DNA of 64,000 bases from positions 4,526,001-4,590,000 of the forward strand of contig NZ_CP134062.1 in assembly GCF_031583025.1 (NCBI RefSeq). The letters run 5' to 3'. This document shows positions 7,401-18,482 of this stretch, piece after piece; the first letter of the stretch is position 1; the number at the start of each line of letters is the position of its first letter. The notes below the pieces were generated by a model. The model was not told where the DNA came from. It worked only from the letters and a program-made list of their open reading frames with translations, and did not search any database. This DNA comes from Mycobacterium sp. Z3061 (GTDB taxonomy: Bacteria > Actinomycetota > Actinomycetes > Mycobacteriales > Mycobacteriaceae). Both the position numbers and the translations under genes were made by a program.

Positions 7401-9335
7401 TCAGGCGGTGAGATCGTTGCCGCTGGCCTGTTCCAGCAGGCTGCGCCGGTAAGCCTCCATGGCGACCAGGTCGCCGAACAGCGCGTGGTATTCGTCGCCC
7501 TGCTCGATCGGTGACATGCGCTGCAGCTTGGACTTCACCTCGGCGATCTGGCGGCCCATCCAGACCTCCTGCAGCCGGGCCAGCACCCCGGAGATGTACC
7601 GGGGCAGTTGCTCGTCCTCGGCGTTGATGCTCTCCACCCCCAGTTCGCTGACCAGACCGGCGGTGAGCGCCGAGTTGGTGTGCTGGCGCACCATGTCCAG
7701 CCATTGCGCCCCACTGACTCCGGTCGAGGTGCCACCGGCCGCCTCGATAGCGGCCCGCACTGCCGCGTAGCCGGGGTGGGTGAAGCTCTCGACCGTCAGG
7801 GTGTCGAACACCGGACCGGCCAGCGCCGGGAACTGCAATGCCGATTTGAGGGCCTCACGCTGCGGCCACAGCGTCGGGTCACGCGGGTCGGGACGGGCGG
7901 CGGCCGACGCCGCACCGACCGCGTCAGGCGCCGTCTGAGCGGGGTGCTGCGCGCCGCGGCGCGCGGTTCTGGTGCCGGTGCCGGCCGATCCGGCAGTCGG
8001 CGACTTCTTGGCCTGGCTGCGCACCCGGTCGACGACCTGGGCGACGTCGTCCCAACCGACCCAGCCGGCCAGCTGCCGTGCGTACTCGTCGCGCAGCGTC
8101 GAGTCTTTGATCTGACCCACCATCGGCACGCACCGGCGCAGGGCGGCTACCCTACCCTCGGCGCTGTCCAGGTCCACTTCGCCGAGAGCGGTGCGAATCG
8201 CGAACTCGAACAACGGGGTTCGGCGGGCCACCAGGTCACGCAGCGCGCCGTCACCGGATTTCAGCCGCAGGTCGCACGGGTCCATGCCGTCGGGCGCGAC
8301 CGCCACGAACGACTGGCCGGCCAGGTTCTGTTCGCCGCCGAAAGCCTTGAGCGCCGCGGCCTTGCCGGCTTCGTCGCCGTCGAAAACGTAGATCAGTTCG
8401 CCGCGGAAGAAACTGTCGTCCATCATCAGCCGGCGCAGCATGGCCAGGTGGTCGTCGCCGAACGCAGTGCCGCAGGACGCCACCGCGGTGGTGACCCCGG
8501 CCATGTGCATCGCCATCACGTCGGTGTAACCCTCGACGACCACTGCCTGGTGACCCTTGGCGATATCGCGTTTGGCCAGGTCGATCCCGAACATCACCTG
8601 CGACTTCTTGTAGAGCAGCGTTTCGGGGGTGTTGACGTACTTGGCTTCCATCGGGTCGTCGTCGAACAACCGGCGCGCGCCGAAACCGATGACCTCACCC
8701 GAGGCGGTGCGAATCGGCCACAGCAGCCGACGGTGGAAGCGGTCCATCGGGCCGCGGCGGCCTTCCCGGGACAGGCCGGCCGCCTCCAGCTCCTTGAATT
8801 CAAAACCTTTGCGCTGCAGGTGCTTTGTCAGCGTCTCCCAGCCCGAGGGCGCGAAGCCGCAGCCGAACCGGCGGGCGGCCTCGGCGTCGAAACTGCGATC
8901 GGTGAGGTACTTGCGGGCCGGGGCGGCCTCGTCGGACTGCAGCGCCTGCGCATAGAACTCGGCGGCAGCGGCGTTGGCCGCGATCAGGCGGCTGCGGCTG
9001 CCGCGGTCGCGCTGCACGCTGGTGGCCGGACCGGTGTAGGTGATGGTGTAGCTGACCCGGTCGGCGAGCAGTTCGACGGCCTCGACGAAGCTCACGTGTT
9101 CGATCTTCTGAATGAAGGCGTACACGTCGCCGCCCTCACCGCACCCGAAACAGTGGAACTGATGGTTCAAGGGCCGCACGTGAAACGACGGTGACTTCTC
9201 GTTGTGAAACGGACACAATCCCTTGAGCGAGTTCGCGCCGGCGCTGCGCAGCTGCACGTAGTCGCCGACGACGTCCTCGATGCGGGCAAGTTCACGGATG
9301 GCGGCGATATCACGATCAGAGATCCGGCCGGCCAC
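7401..9335 (-). CDS. dnaG: DNA primase
   Basis: Synthesises RNA primers at the replication fork. 644 residues in standard order: N-terminal zinc-binding domain with CPFHNEKSPSFHV and FHCFGCGEGGD (residues about 40-65), the RNA polymerase core with FHRRLLWPIR and the TOPRIM motifs VVEGYTDVMAMH and YVFDGDEAGKAA, then a helicase-binding C-terminal domain after a Ser/Thr/Ala-rich linker near 440-480. It starts 4 bases after the dgt stop, so the two form an operon as in M. tuberculosis. Confidence 0.97.
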   Translation of the reverse strand: MAGRISDRDIAAIRELARIEDVVGDYVQLRSAGANSLKGLCPFHNEKSPSFHVRPLNHQFHCFGCGEGGDVYAFIQKIEHVSFVEAVELLADRVSYTITYTGPATSVQRDRGSRSRLIAANAAAAEFYAQALQSDEAAPARKYLTDRSFDAEAARRFGCGFAPSGWETLTKHLQRKGFEFKELEAAGLSREGRRGPMDRFHRRLLWPIRTASGEVIGFGARRLFDDDPMEAKYVNTPETLLYKKSQVMFGIDLAKRDIAKGHQAVVVEGYTDVMAMHMAGVTTAVASCGTAFGDDHLAMLRRLMMDDSFFRGELIYVFDGDEAGKAAALKAFGGEQNLAGQSFVAVAPDGMDPCDLRLKSGDGALRDLVARRTPLFEFAIRTALGEVDLDSAEGRVAALRRCVPMVGQIKDSTLRDEYARQLAGWVGWDDVAQVVDRVRSQAKKSPTAGSAGTGTRTARRGAQHPAQTAPDAVGAASAAARPDPRDPTLWPQREALKSALQFPALAGPVFDTLTVESFTHPGYAAVRAAIEAAGGTSTGVSGAQWLDMVRQHTNSALTAGLVSELGVESINAEDEQLPRYISGVLARLQEVWMGRQIAEVKSKLQRMSPIEQGDEYHALFGDLVAMEAYRRSLLEQASGNDLTA

Positions 9336-9339
9336 GGGC

Positions 9340-10620
9340 TCAGTCTAAGGCCGCGGGCCCGCCGAGTTGGCCGGCGTCGATACGTTCCAGCCGGCCCTCG
9401 GTGTAGGACGCGATCTGATCGACGATGACCCGCAAACGGGCACCGTCGTCGGCGGCCGCGTTGAAGGCCGCGGCGAACACCGGATCGAGGGTGTGCGGCG
9501 CGCCGGCTTGCAGCCACTGCGCCACCCGGTGGATGCGTTCACGCTGTTGGGCCTGGGTTTCCAGATGCCGCGGGTCGGACATGATGAACTGCAGGGCCAG
9601 GATCTTGAGCAGCGCGACCTCGGCGCGCACCATGTCCGGCACCTGGAGGTCGGCCTGGTAGCGCACCAGCGGACCCGGGCCGGACGCCGCACGGGTGGTA
9701 GCGATCGCCGCGGTGGCGAAACGGCCCACCAACTCACTGGTCAGCCGCTTGAGCGCCACGGCGGCCGCCAGGGTTGCGTCGTACTTGCCGACCGAGGCAA
9801 CCACCGGCAGCCCCGAGAGCCGCTGCGCGGCCTGGATCAGCTCGTCGGCCTTGATCCGGGGGAACTCACTCTCCCCCAGCTTGGCCAGGGCCGCCGCCTC
9901 GTTCTCGTCGGCCAGCACGCGCAGGTCGATCCGTTCGGAGACGACGCCGTCCTCGACGTCGTGTACCGAATAGGCGACGTCGTCGGCCCAGTCCATCACC
10001 TGGGCTTCCAGGCAGGTCCGCCCCGCGGGCGCACCCTGGCGGACCCATTCGGCCGCGGCTCGGTCGTCGTCGTAGAAACCGAACTTGCGCGCCCCTTGCG
10101 TCCGTTCCCACGGGTATTTCGTGACCGCGTCCAGAGCGGCGCGCGTGAGGTTCAAACCGGCGCTGCGGCCTTGTGCGTCAAGCACTTTGGGCTCAAGGCT
10201 GGTGAGGATGCGAAAGTTCTGCGCATTGCCCTCAAAGCCGCCGTAGTCGGCGGCGACCTCGTTGAGCGCCCGCTCGCCGTTGTGTCCGTAGGGCGGGTGG
10301 CCGATGTCGTGGGCCAGGCCGGCCAACTCGACGAGGTCCAGGTCGCAGCCCAGCGGGATCGCCATGCCGCGCCCGATCTGGGCCACCTCGAGCGAATGGG
10401 TCAACCGGGTGCGCGGGGTGTCGCCCTCGCGAGGCCCGACGACCTGCGTCTTGTCCGCCAGGCGGCGCAACGCGGCGCTGTGCAGCACCCGCGCCCGATC
10501 ACGCGCGAAGTCGGTGCGGAGCTGACCTTCGGTACCCGGCAGACCCGCGGTTTTCGGCGCTTCAAGTACCCGCCGCGCGCGGTCGAAGTCGTCGTAGGGG
10601 TCGTGTTGATCGGTACTCAC
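9340..10620 (-). CDS. dgt: Deoxyguanosinetriphosphate triphosphohydrolase-like protein
   Basis: An HD-superfamily hydrolase that converts dGTP to deoxyguanosine and triphosphate. 426 residues with [21 protein letters not shown] near the start, the metal-binding [21 protein letters not shown] (HD pair near 110), and the downstream [17 protein letters not shown] that completes the metal site. It precedes dnaG in the same transcript, linking dNTP control to replication. Confidence 0.94.
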   Translation of the reverse strand: MSTDQHDPYDDFDRARRVLEAPKTAGLPGTEGQLRTDFARDRARVLHSAALRRLADKTQVVGPREGDTPRTRLTHSLEVAQIGRGMAIPLGCDLDLVELAGLAHDIGHPPYGHNGERALNEVAADYGGFEGNAQNFRILTSLEPKVLDAQGRSAGLNLTRAALDAVTKYPWERTQGARKFGFYDDDRAAAEWVRQGAPAGRTCLEAQVMDWADDVAYSVHDVEDGVVSERIDLRVLADENEAAALAKLGESEFPRIKADELIQAAQRLSGLPVVASVGKYDATLAAAVALKRLTSELVGRFATAAIATTRAASGPGPLVRYQADLQVPDMVRAEVALLKILALQFIMSDPRHLETQAQQRERIHRVAQWLQAGAPHTLDPVFAAAFNAAADDGARLRVIVDQIASYTEGRLERIDAGQLGGPAALD

Positions 10621-10697
10621 CGACCCACAGTCTGCCAGGGCGAACCTGGCGGGTGTGTGCAGTGCTGCCGACGGTTAGTCCGCCTGGTTGTGGGTAA

Positions 10698-11786
<1,089 letters not shown>

Positions 11787-11845
11787 TCACCCCTGGCGCA
11801 CCGGCCAGTCGCTGAAACGAGGGCCGCCCACGTTTAATTAGCGGT

Positions 11846-13849
11846 ATGCGCATTGCTCGCCTGATCGGCGTGTTCCTGACGATGGTGACGGTGGGGCTGG
11901 GCGGGGGGCTGCTGGTGGCGCCCCCTGCCGGGGCACAGCCGCCGTTCCGGTTGTCTGAATACCTCACCGACAACGCGGGCGTCCTCGGCGATGCGGACCG
12001 CGCGGCCGTGACGGCCGCGGTCGACAGGCTCTACACCGACCGGCACATCCGGCTCTGGGTGGTCTATGTCGACAACTTCTCCGGCCAGAGCGCCGAGAAC
12101 TGGGGTCAGCGCACCTTCCGAACCAGCGAACTGGGCAACTACGACGCGCTGCTGGCAGTGTCCACCGGTGGTCGGGCGTACTCCTTCCTGGTGCCCAACG
12201 GGATGCAGGGCGTCACCGCGAGTCAGGTCGACAACCTGCGGCACAACGAGATCGAACCCGCACTGCGGAACGCCCAGTGGGGCGCCGCGGCGATCGCCGC
12301 TGCAGAGGGACTCAATCAGACGACCAGCTCGACGAGTCGTTATGTGCTGCTGGCCGCGCTCGGCGCCATCGTGCTCGCGGTGGTCATCCTGCTGTTCGTG
12401 ATGCGACGACGCGCGCGCCGACGGCGCGCCAAAGCAGTGGCTGCGGCTCGGCGGGTGGATCCCACCGATGCGACCGCACTGGCCGCGGTTCCGCTGGACA
12501 TCCTCGACGAGCTGTCCCGGAGCAAAGTGGTAGAGGTCGACAATGCGGTGCGCACGAGTTCCAACGAGCTCGCGCTGGCGATCGACGAGTTCGGTGAAGC
12601 GCGGACCGCGCCCTTCACCCAGGCCGTGAACAAGGCGAAAGCCGCCCTGGCACAGGCTTTCACGGTGCGCCAGCAACTCGACGACACCACCCCCGAGACG
12701 CCGGCACAACGGCGCGAGTTGCTTACCCGGGTGATCGTCTCGGCTGCCAATGCCGACCGCGAACTGGAGTCGGAGACCGAGGCGTTCGAGCAGTTGCGCG
12801 ATCTGGTGATCAACGCCCCGTCCCGCCTCGACGCGCTGACCCAGCAGTACGTCGAGCTGACCGCCCGGGTTGATCCGGGCGAACAACGCCTGGCCGAACT
12901 GCACCGTGAATTCGGTGCCGCCGCGTTGACCCCGGTGTCGGGCAATGTGGCCACCGCCAAGGAGCGCCTGGAGTTCGCCGACCGCAATATCGGCGTGGCG
13001 CGTGAGCTGGCCGCCCACGCCGTCAGCGGGCAGCAGAGTCGTCTGGTAGATGCCGTGCGGGCCGCCGAATCAGCTCTCGGACAGGCCCGATCATTACTCG
13101 ATGCGGTCGACAGCGCGGCCGGCGACATCCGGCAGGCGGTGGCGAATCTGCCGTCGGTGCTGGCCGACATTCAAACGGCCATCAAGCGCGCCAACGAGCA
13201 GTTGCAGAACCCCCAGGGCAACAAGTCCGCGCACACCGGCGATCTCATCGCCGCGCGCGACGCGGCCGCCCGGGCACTGGACAGCTCCGGCGGCGATCGC
13301 GGCACCGCCGACCCACTGGGTGCCTTCGCGCGGCTGTCCAAGGCCGACGCGGAGCTCAATCAGATGCTGACCCTGGTGGCTCAGGAGCAGGCGAATGCCG
13401 AACGTCTCCGGCGGTCGTTCGAGCAGGCGCTCTTCACCGCCGAATCACGGGTTCATGCGGTATCCGAGTACATCGACACCCGGCGCGGCAGCATCGGACC
13501 CGAAGCCCGGACCCGGCTGGCCGAGGCCAAAAGACAATTGGAGGCCGCGCACGCCCGGAAGTCGTCCAACCTCCCTGAAGCCATCGCGTATGCCAACGGG
13601 GCTTCGACGCTGGCTGCACAGGCCCAGTCGCTGGCCAACGCCGATGTCCAGGCGGCGCAGCGCGCCTATGCGCGTCGCGGCGACGGCGACACCGGCGCCA
13701 TGCTGGGCGGCATCATCATCGGGGATCTGCTCAGCGGGGGCCTGCGAGGTGGTTTCGGCGGCTGGAGCCCGACGTCGTTCGGCGGGTCCTCGAGCACGTC
13801 GGGCGGGTCATCCGGCGGTGGCTTCATGGGTGGCGGCGGTCGGTTCTGA
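11846..13849 (+). CDS. TPM-domain membrane protein (Rv2345-like)
   Basis: 667 residues. A signal peptide (IGVFLTMVTVGLGGGLLVAPPAGAQP) is followed by a TPM domain at about 35-165 (YLTDNAGVLGDADRAAVTAA, RLWVVYVDNFSGQSAENWG), then a membrane helix near 171-188 and a very basic stretch, [10 protein letters not shown]. The long remainder is helical and rich in Ala, Gln and Arg, likely coiled coil, ending in a Gly/Ser tail (SGGGFMGGGGRF). The TPM domain would be outside the membrane and the coiled region inside. It is the positional homologue of Rv2345. The biochemical role is not established. Confidence 0.88.
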   Translation: MRIARLIGVFLTMVTVGLGGGLLVAPPAGAQPPFRLSEYLTDNAGVLGDADRAAVTAAVDRLYTDRHIRLWVVYVDNFSGQSAENWGQRTFRTSELGNYDALLAVSTGGRAYSFLVPNGMQGVTASQVDNLRHNEIEPALRNAQWGAAAIAAAEGLNQTTSSTSRYVLLAALGAIVLAVVILLFVMRRRARRRRAKAVAAARRVDPTDATALAAVPLDILDELSRSKVVEVDNAVRTSSNELALAIDEFGEARTAPFTQAVNKAKAALAQAFTVRQQLDDTTPETPAQRRELLTRVIVSAANADRELESETEAFEQLRDLVINAPSRLDALTQQYVELTARVDPGEQRLAELHREFGAAALTPVSGNVATAKERLEFADRNIGVARELAAHAVSGQQSRLVDAVRAAESALGQARSLLDAVDSAAGDIRQAVANLPSVLADIQTAIKRANEQLQNPQGNKSAHTGDLIAARDAAARALDSSGGDRGTADPLGAFARLSKADAELNQMLTLVAQEQANAERLRRSFEQALFTAESRVHAVSEYIDTRRGSIGPEARTRLAEAKRQLEAAHARKSSNLPEAIAYANGASTLAAQAQSLANADVQAAQRAYARRGDGDTGAMLGGIIIGDLLSGGLRGGFGGWSPTSFGGSSSTSGGSSGGGFMGGGGRF

Positions 13850-13878
13850 GCCCAGGCGTCAGCCCAGCCGCACAAAAA

Positions 13879-13914
13879 ACTGCGCACGCCCACCGAAAGG
13901 TAGGCGTGCGCAGT
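13879..13914. terminator. Bidirectional hairpin between convergent Rv2345-like gene and esxO
   Basis: CTGCGCACGCC (13880-13890) pairs perfectly with GGCGTGCGCAG (13903-13913), extended by an outer A-T pair. An A-run at 13873-13879 on one side provides a U-tract for minus-strand transcripts. It lies between the stops of two converging genes. Confidence 0.75.
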
Positions 13915-13990
13915 CTTGCTCAGTTCAGATGGCTCACGACGTGCGCACCGGGTTTCGGCCCGATGCGCCGCCGCGAACCGAGAACTTCTA

Positions 13991-14275
13991 TCAGGCCCAG
14001 CTGGACCCGACGGCGCTGTCGGTCTGCGCCATGTTGCTGCCGGCGCTCTGGACCTTCTGGCCGTGGGCGTTGGCCTGCTCGTAGATCACCTGGAAGTTGC
14101 GGCCCAACTGGGCGATGAACTCCTGGCAAGCCACCGAACCGGCGCCGCCCCAGAAGTCACCGGCAGCCAGCACATCGCGAACGATGGACTGGTGCTCGGC
14201 CTCCAAGTTGGCGGCCTGTGCGCGGATCAACGCGCCGTGCGCGTCGACGTCACCGAACTGGTAGTTAATGGTCAT
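13991..14275 (-). CDS. esxO: ESAT-6-like protein of the EsxO (Mtb9.9) group
   Basis: 94-residue WXG100 protein, same length and nearly the same sequence pattern as mycobacterial EsxI/L/N/O/V: MTINYQFGDVDAHGALIRAQ, the WGG turn in DFWGGAGSVACQEF, and NMAQTDSAVGSSWA at the end. It is co-transcribed after esxP and would be secreted by a type VII system as an EsxP-EsxO heterodimer. A Shine-Dalgarno (AAGGAGA) precedes the ATG. Assignment to EsxO rather than another member of the group is by position. Confidence 0.93.
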   Translation of the reverse strand: MTINYQFGDVDAHGALIRAQAANLEAEHQSIVRDVLAAGDFWGGAGSVACQEFIAQLGRNFQVIYEQANAHGQKVQSAGSNMAQTDSAVGSSWA

Positions 14276-14336
14276 TGAACTGGTCTCCTTAGTTTGTGAA
14301 AGTTTTTAAGCTGCAGCGGCTTTCGCCGCCATCGGG

Positions 14337-14675
<339 letters not shown>

Positions 14676-14762
14676 TCAACCAGTTTGATTGATGTGATCA
14701 CCGGGTCCGGACTTTCCGGATCCGCTAATCACCCGTAAACATCGACAGTCTTTCCCTTTCTC

Positions 14763-15092
14763 TCATCCGGCTGCCGGCGAATGCGGGACCACGCTGCTTC
14801 CGCGTGGCATCTCGAAACGTGGTTCGGCGTTTTCCGCTTCCCACTGTTTCCACTCCGCCCATTCATCCCACTCGTCGTTGGCCGGTTCGATCGGTTCCGG
14901 ATCGACCGCACCTGGCACCACGACGACGTCCTCGACACCTGATTCAGACTCCTTCGCCCAGTGGTCGTAGTCGTCTGGTGGAACAGCCGTACCCCAGCTC
15001 AGCGGAACCGTCAGTCCGCCCAGCATCCCCGACTCGCCCCGTTTCGCCGCCACAGAATCGGGCGGCAAGGGCGGACCTAGAGGCAATAGCAC
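14763..15092 (-). CDS. Rv2348c-like small acidic protein of the esxO/esxP locus
   Basis: 109 residues from a GTG start preceded by GGGGAC. The sequence MLLPLGPPLPPDSVAAKRGE, SGMLGGLTVPLSWG, VPPDDYDHWA and the ending SSVVPHSPAAG matches the conserved protein upstream of esxP in tuberculosis-complex genomes. The middle is acidic with repeated Trp (DEWDEWAEWKQWEAENAEP). There is no signal peptide. Function is not established; co-location suggests a link to ESX-5-type secretion. Confidence 0.85.
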   Translation of the reverse strand: MLLPLGPPLPPDSVAAKRGESGMLGGLTVPLSWGTAVPPDDYDHWAKESESGVEDVVVVPGAVDPEPIEPANDEWDEWAEWKQWEAENAEPRFEMPRGSSVVPHSPAAG

Positions 15093-15753
15093 GCCTGTCC
15101 CCTTTCAGTGCCGATCTCATCTTCTTGCTCCATGTAAGTACACACCACCGAGCACCAGCATCGTAAGACAATCTCGCAACAAATATGGGCGAAATCCGAG
15201 ATTTCACCGTCGCTAGAGCGCTCTATCGGGTGCCTGCGCCCCCACCAGCAGGGTTTGACCGCCCACCACCGGCACCCGCCGCCTTGACATCCGGGTGAGC
15301 CGAAGCGGTCCAGGAGCCACCCGGCCGCGGCCGGCAGCGGACGGAACGGGGCCGCGTGGCGCTTTCGGGCAGTGGCAACGGCGCCCGGTTTGGCGATATC
15401 GAATGCCGTTGACCGCCAACGACACCGTCACGGCAGACACAGCCGGTTTCCATGCCGGTACGGCTACGGCGACTCGTGACGAGCGGCCCGGTCGCGCGGC
15501 TTTCGCGCCGGTAGTGCAGCGCCGCCGGCGTCGCCGGACTGCCGTACCGTTCGGCCCTTTGATCACACCGTTCACCGGAAGCGGCGCAGGTATTTGAATG
15601 CGGCGCCTTGTCAATTGGATTGACAAGGGCATACGAAAAACTATTAACGGGGTCGCATATTCCTGAGCGTGGCTCAGAAACGCGATGCCCGGATTGACCA
15701 CCCAATCCGGCGACCATCGCCTTTTGTTGGTCAGCGCCCCAGTCATCGGTCCG
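15093..15753. other. Gene-free interval replacing plcCBA; contains an orphan inverted repeat
   Basis: No reading frame here looks like a real gene. In M. tuberculosis the phospholipase C genes lie at this point and they are absent. An AT-richer patch at 15600-15670 holds a perfect 9-bp inverted repeat, CCTTGTCAA (15606-15614) and TTGACAAGG (15620-15628). Its right arm overlaps a possible plus-strand promoter, TTGACA (15620-15625), 16 bases, TATTAA (15642-15647), with no gene downstream. The rest is GC-rich and unremarkable. Confidence 0.5.
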
Positions 15754-15796
15754 CAAAAAAAGCGCGGGCGACGCAACCCCCGTGCGTCACCCGCGC
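15754..15796 (-). terminator. Intrinsic terminator after the PPE gene
   Basis: On the minus strand GCGCGGG-x-GACGCA pairs with TGCGTC-x-CCCGCGC (15783-15796 with 15762-15775, one mismatch), followed immediately by seven T residues (15755-15761). This is a textbook rho-independent terminator, placed 16 bases after the PPE stop. Confidence 0.88.
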
Positions 15797-15811
15797 CTAC
15801 GATCGACTGGT

Positions 15812-17005
15812 TTATCCGACGCCGGTCCGCGGGATCACGCTCGGCCGGTTCTGCACCACGTGCGGACTTGCGCCGCCGCGGCCCAGCATGCCGCCGGGCA
15901 TACCCCCTCCGGCACCGCCGGCGCCCATCGGCATCGGCATCATCGGCATGCCGCCGCCGGCGCCCATGCCCGCGGCTCCAGCGGCCTGCGCCATCTCGGC
16001 GGCGTTTGCGCCCAGCCCCGACATCGCGCCGGTGGCCATTCCCTTGGGAACCGAACCCTGCCAGGTCGGCGGCACCGACATCGAGCCGACCAAACGAGCG
16101 TTGCCCAGGCCGGCCGACATCCCGCCACCGAGAGCGGCCCCGCCGCCACCCAGACCCTTCATCGGATTGACGTCACCGACGAACTTCGGCGCGTCCACCA
16201 GCCCGGCGGCCGTCGACGCACCGGCCAGTCCGGCCGTGCTGGAAGCCGAGGTACCCGCCTGCATCAGCGGACCGATCAGCATGCTGGCGGGCATGGCACC
16301 CAGCTGTGCCACCGACGAGAGCGACTGGATCGGTAACGCCGCCGCGGCCGACTGCACACCCGCCACCATCCCGGGAGCCGCCGCCACCACACCTTGCAGC
16401 GCCGGGCTCACCGCGGCCGAAGCCGAGGTCGCCAGCCCGGTGAACTGAGCACCGACGTTGGCGGCCAGGCCGGCCAGGTCCATCGGCGGAAGAGAGAACG
16501 GAGTCAGGCTCTCGGCCACCGCGGTCGCACCGCCGTGATACCCGAGCATCGCGGCCACATCCTGGGCCCACATCTCCACGTAGTCGAACTCATTGGCGAA
16601 AATCGCCGGGGTGTTCAGCCCCAGGAAGTTCGTCGCGATCAACGTCATCAGCGAGATCCGGTTGGCCTCCACCACCGCCGGGTGGACCGTCCCCGTCAAC
16701 GCACCCTCGAACGCCGATGCTGCCGCACGCGCCTGCAACCCCGCCGCGTCCGCCTGGCCGGCCGCAGCCGACATCCAGTCCACATACGGCAACGCCGCGG
16801 CCGCCATCGCCGCCGATGCCGGTCCCGCCCACGGTCCGCTGGTGAGACCCACGATCACCGAGTTGAACGACGACGCTGACGCCGCCAGATCCGCCGCCAG
16901 GCTCTCCCAGGCTGCCGCCGCCGCGTGTAGGGGACCCGGTCCGGCTCCGCTGAAAATCCGCAAAGAGTTGATCTCCGGCGGCAACCACGCAAAGTCCAAA
17001 ATCAT
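15812..17005 (-). CDS. PPE protein, PPE38/PPE71 type (SVP subgroup)
   Basis: 397 residues. The 180-residue PPE domain starts [22 protein letters not shown] and contains [20 protein letters not shown]. The C-terminal half holds the PPE-SVP signature [17 protein letters not shown] and a Gly/Met-rich tail ending [22 protein letters not shown], all characteristic of PPE38. In M. tuberculosis PPE38/71 is needed for ESX-5 export of PE_PGRS and PPE-MPTR proteins. A strong terminator follows. It is the downstream copy of a tandem pair with 17304-18482. Confidence 0.9.
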   Translation of the reverse strand: MILDFAWLPPEINSLRIFSGAGPGPLHAAAAAWESLAADLAASASSFNSVIVGLTSGPWAGPASAAMAAAALPYVDWMSAAAGQADAAGLQARAAASAFEGALTGTVHPAVVEANRISLMTLIATNFLGLNTPAIFANEFDYVEMWAQDVAAMLGYHGGATAVAESLTPFSLPPMDLAGLAANVGAQFTGLATSASAAVSPALQGVVAAAPGMVAGVQSAAAALPIQSLSSVAQLGAMPASMLIGPLMQAGTSASSTAGLAGASTAAGLVDAPKFVGDVNPMKGLGGGGAALGGGMSAGLGNARLVGSMSVPPTWQGSVPKGMATGAMSGLGANAAEMAQAAGAAGMGAGGGMPMMPMPMGAGGAGGGMPGGMLGRGGASPHVVQNRPSVIPRTGVG

Positions 17006-17303
17006 CGCATCCCCAAATCAGCCAGCCGCTTCAACGGCTCCATCACTGCATCAACCATCACTACTGCCCCAACCTGCGAGCCCGCCCCTACAGATCGTAA
17101 AACAATCCTCCAGCAGCAGTGTGGAGTTTGGCCAAACTGGCTGCTTTTGGTATTCACGCGCGGAGGCGGCTTTAGTTACTCGCTTAGTGTATTCGCTTTC
17201 TGACCGGGCCCGGACACCAAAACCGTCCGGCCGCCGGACCTTCAGGCCCAGCTGACGCCGATGCTGCTAATGAATTCAAGCCGGGTCCGGACAAATTTCG
17301 CTC

Positions 17304-18482
17304 TTATCCGACGCCCGTCCGTGGGATCACACTGGGCCGGTTCTGCACCACGTGCGGGCTGGCACCGCCGCGGCCCATCATGCCGCCGGGCATACCTCCT
17401 CCGCCGCCGCCCATACCCATCGGCATGGGCATCATCGGCATGCCACCGCCGCCGGCGGCCTGTGCCATAGCTGCCGGATTCGGCATCGCACCCAACCCGG
17501 CCATCGCCGAGCTGCCCATTCCCTTGGGGACCGAACCCTGCCAGGTGGGCGGCACGGACATCGCGCCTACCAGGTGCGCCTTGCCCAAGTCGCCCGCCAT
17601 TCCGGCGCCGAGCGCGGCACCGCCCAGGCCCTTTGCGGCCGGTGCGATGTCGCCGACGAACTTCGGAACGTCCGCGAGATCGGCGGCCGCCGTTGCGCCG
17701 GCAAGACCGGCCGTGCTGGTGGCTGACTGTCCCGCTTGCATCAGCGGTCCGATCAACATGCTGGCGGGCATGGCACCGAGCTGTGCGACCGAGGACAACG
17801 TCTGGATCGGCAATCCCGCCGCGAGTGCCTGCGCTCCCGTTGCCAAACCGGCACCTGCGGCCACGGCGCCCTCCACCACGGGGCTGACTGCGGCCGACGC
17901 GGTGGTAGCCACTCCGGCGACCTGCGCACTGACGTTGGACGCCAGGCCGGCCAGGTCAAACGGCGGAATAGCGAACGGGGTCAGGCTCTCGGCCACCGCG
18001 GTCGCACCCCCGTGGTAGCCGAGCATCGCGGCCACGTCCTGAGCCCACATCTCCACGTAGTCGAACTCGTTGGCGAAAATGGCCGGCGTGTTCAGCCCGA
18101 GGAAGTTCGTGTTGATCAGCGTCGTCAGCGATGTGCGGTTGGCCTCCACGAGCGCGGGGTGCACCGTCGCCGTCAACGCACCCTCGAACGCAGACGCCGC
18201 CGTCCGCGCCAGACCCGCCGCCGCGTCCGCCTGGCCGGCCGCCGCCGTCATCCAGTCCACATACGGCAGTGCCGCGGCCGCCATCGACGCCGACGCCGGT
18301 CCCGCCCACGGCCCACTGGTCAGACCCAGGATCACCGAATTGAACGAAGACGCCGACGCGGCGAGATCCGCCGCCAAGCCCTCCCAGGCCGACGCCGCCG
18401 AATGCAGCGAACCCGGCCCCGCACCAGCGAAGATCCGCATTGAGTTGATCTCCGGCGGCAACCACGCAAAGTCCCAAATCAT
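17304..18482 (-). CDS. PPE protein, second tandem PPE38/PPE71-type copy
   Basis: 392 residues from ATG 18482 ([20 protein letters not shown]); the upstream in-frame codon at 18503 would add an atypical MAGVGVA. It has the same architecture as the neighbouring copy, with the SVP motif [16 protein letters not shown] and the same C-terminus, [17 protein letters not shown]. The two differ mostly in the middle (about residues 185-300). The genes are separated by about 300 bases with no esxX/esxY pair between them, unlike the PPE71-esxX-esxY-PPE38 arrangement of tuberculosis strains. Confidence 0.9.
   Translation of the reverse strand: MIWDFAWLPPEINSMRIFAGAGPGSLHSAASAWEGLAADLAASASSFNSVILGLTSGPWAGPASASMAAAALPYVDWMTAAAGQADAAAGLARTAASAFEGALTATVHPALVEANRTSLTTLINTNFLGLNTPAIFANEFDYVEMWAQDVAAMLGYHGGATAVAESLTPFAIPPFDLAGLASNVSAQVAGVATTASAAVSPVVEGAVAAGAGLATGAQALAAGLPIQTLSSVAQLGAMPASMLIGPLMQAGQSATSTAGLAGATAAADLADVPKFVGDIAPAAKGLGGAALGAGMAGDLGKAHLVGAMSVPPTWQGSVPKGMGSSAMAGLGAMPNPAAMAQAAGGGGMPMMPMPMGMGGGGGGMPGGMMGRGGASPHVVQNRPSVIPRTGVG

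Noticed and set aside
7608..9194. Long plus-strand frame of about 520 codons
   Set aside because: It is an antisense shadow of dnaG caused by high GC content, with no domain resemblance.
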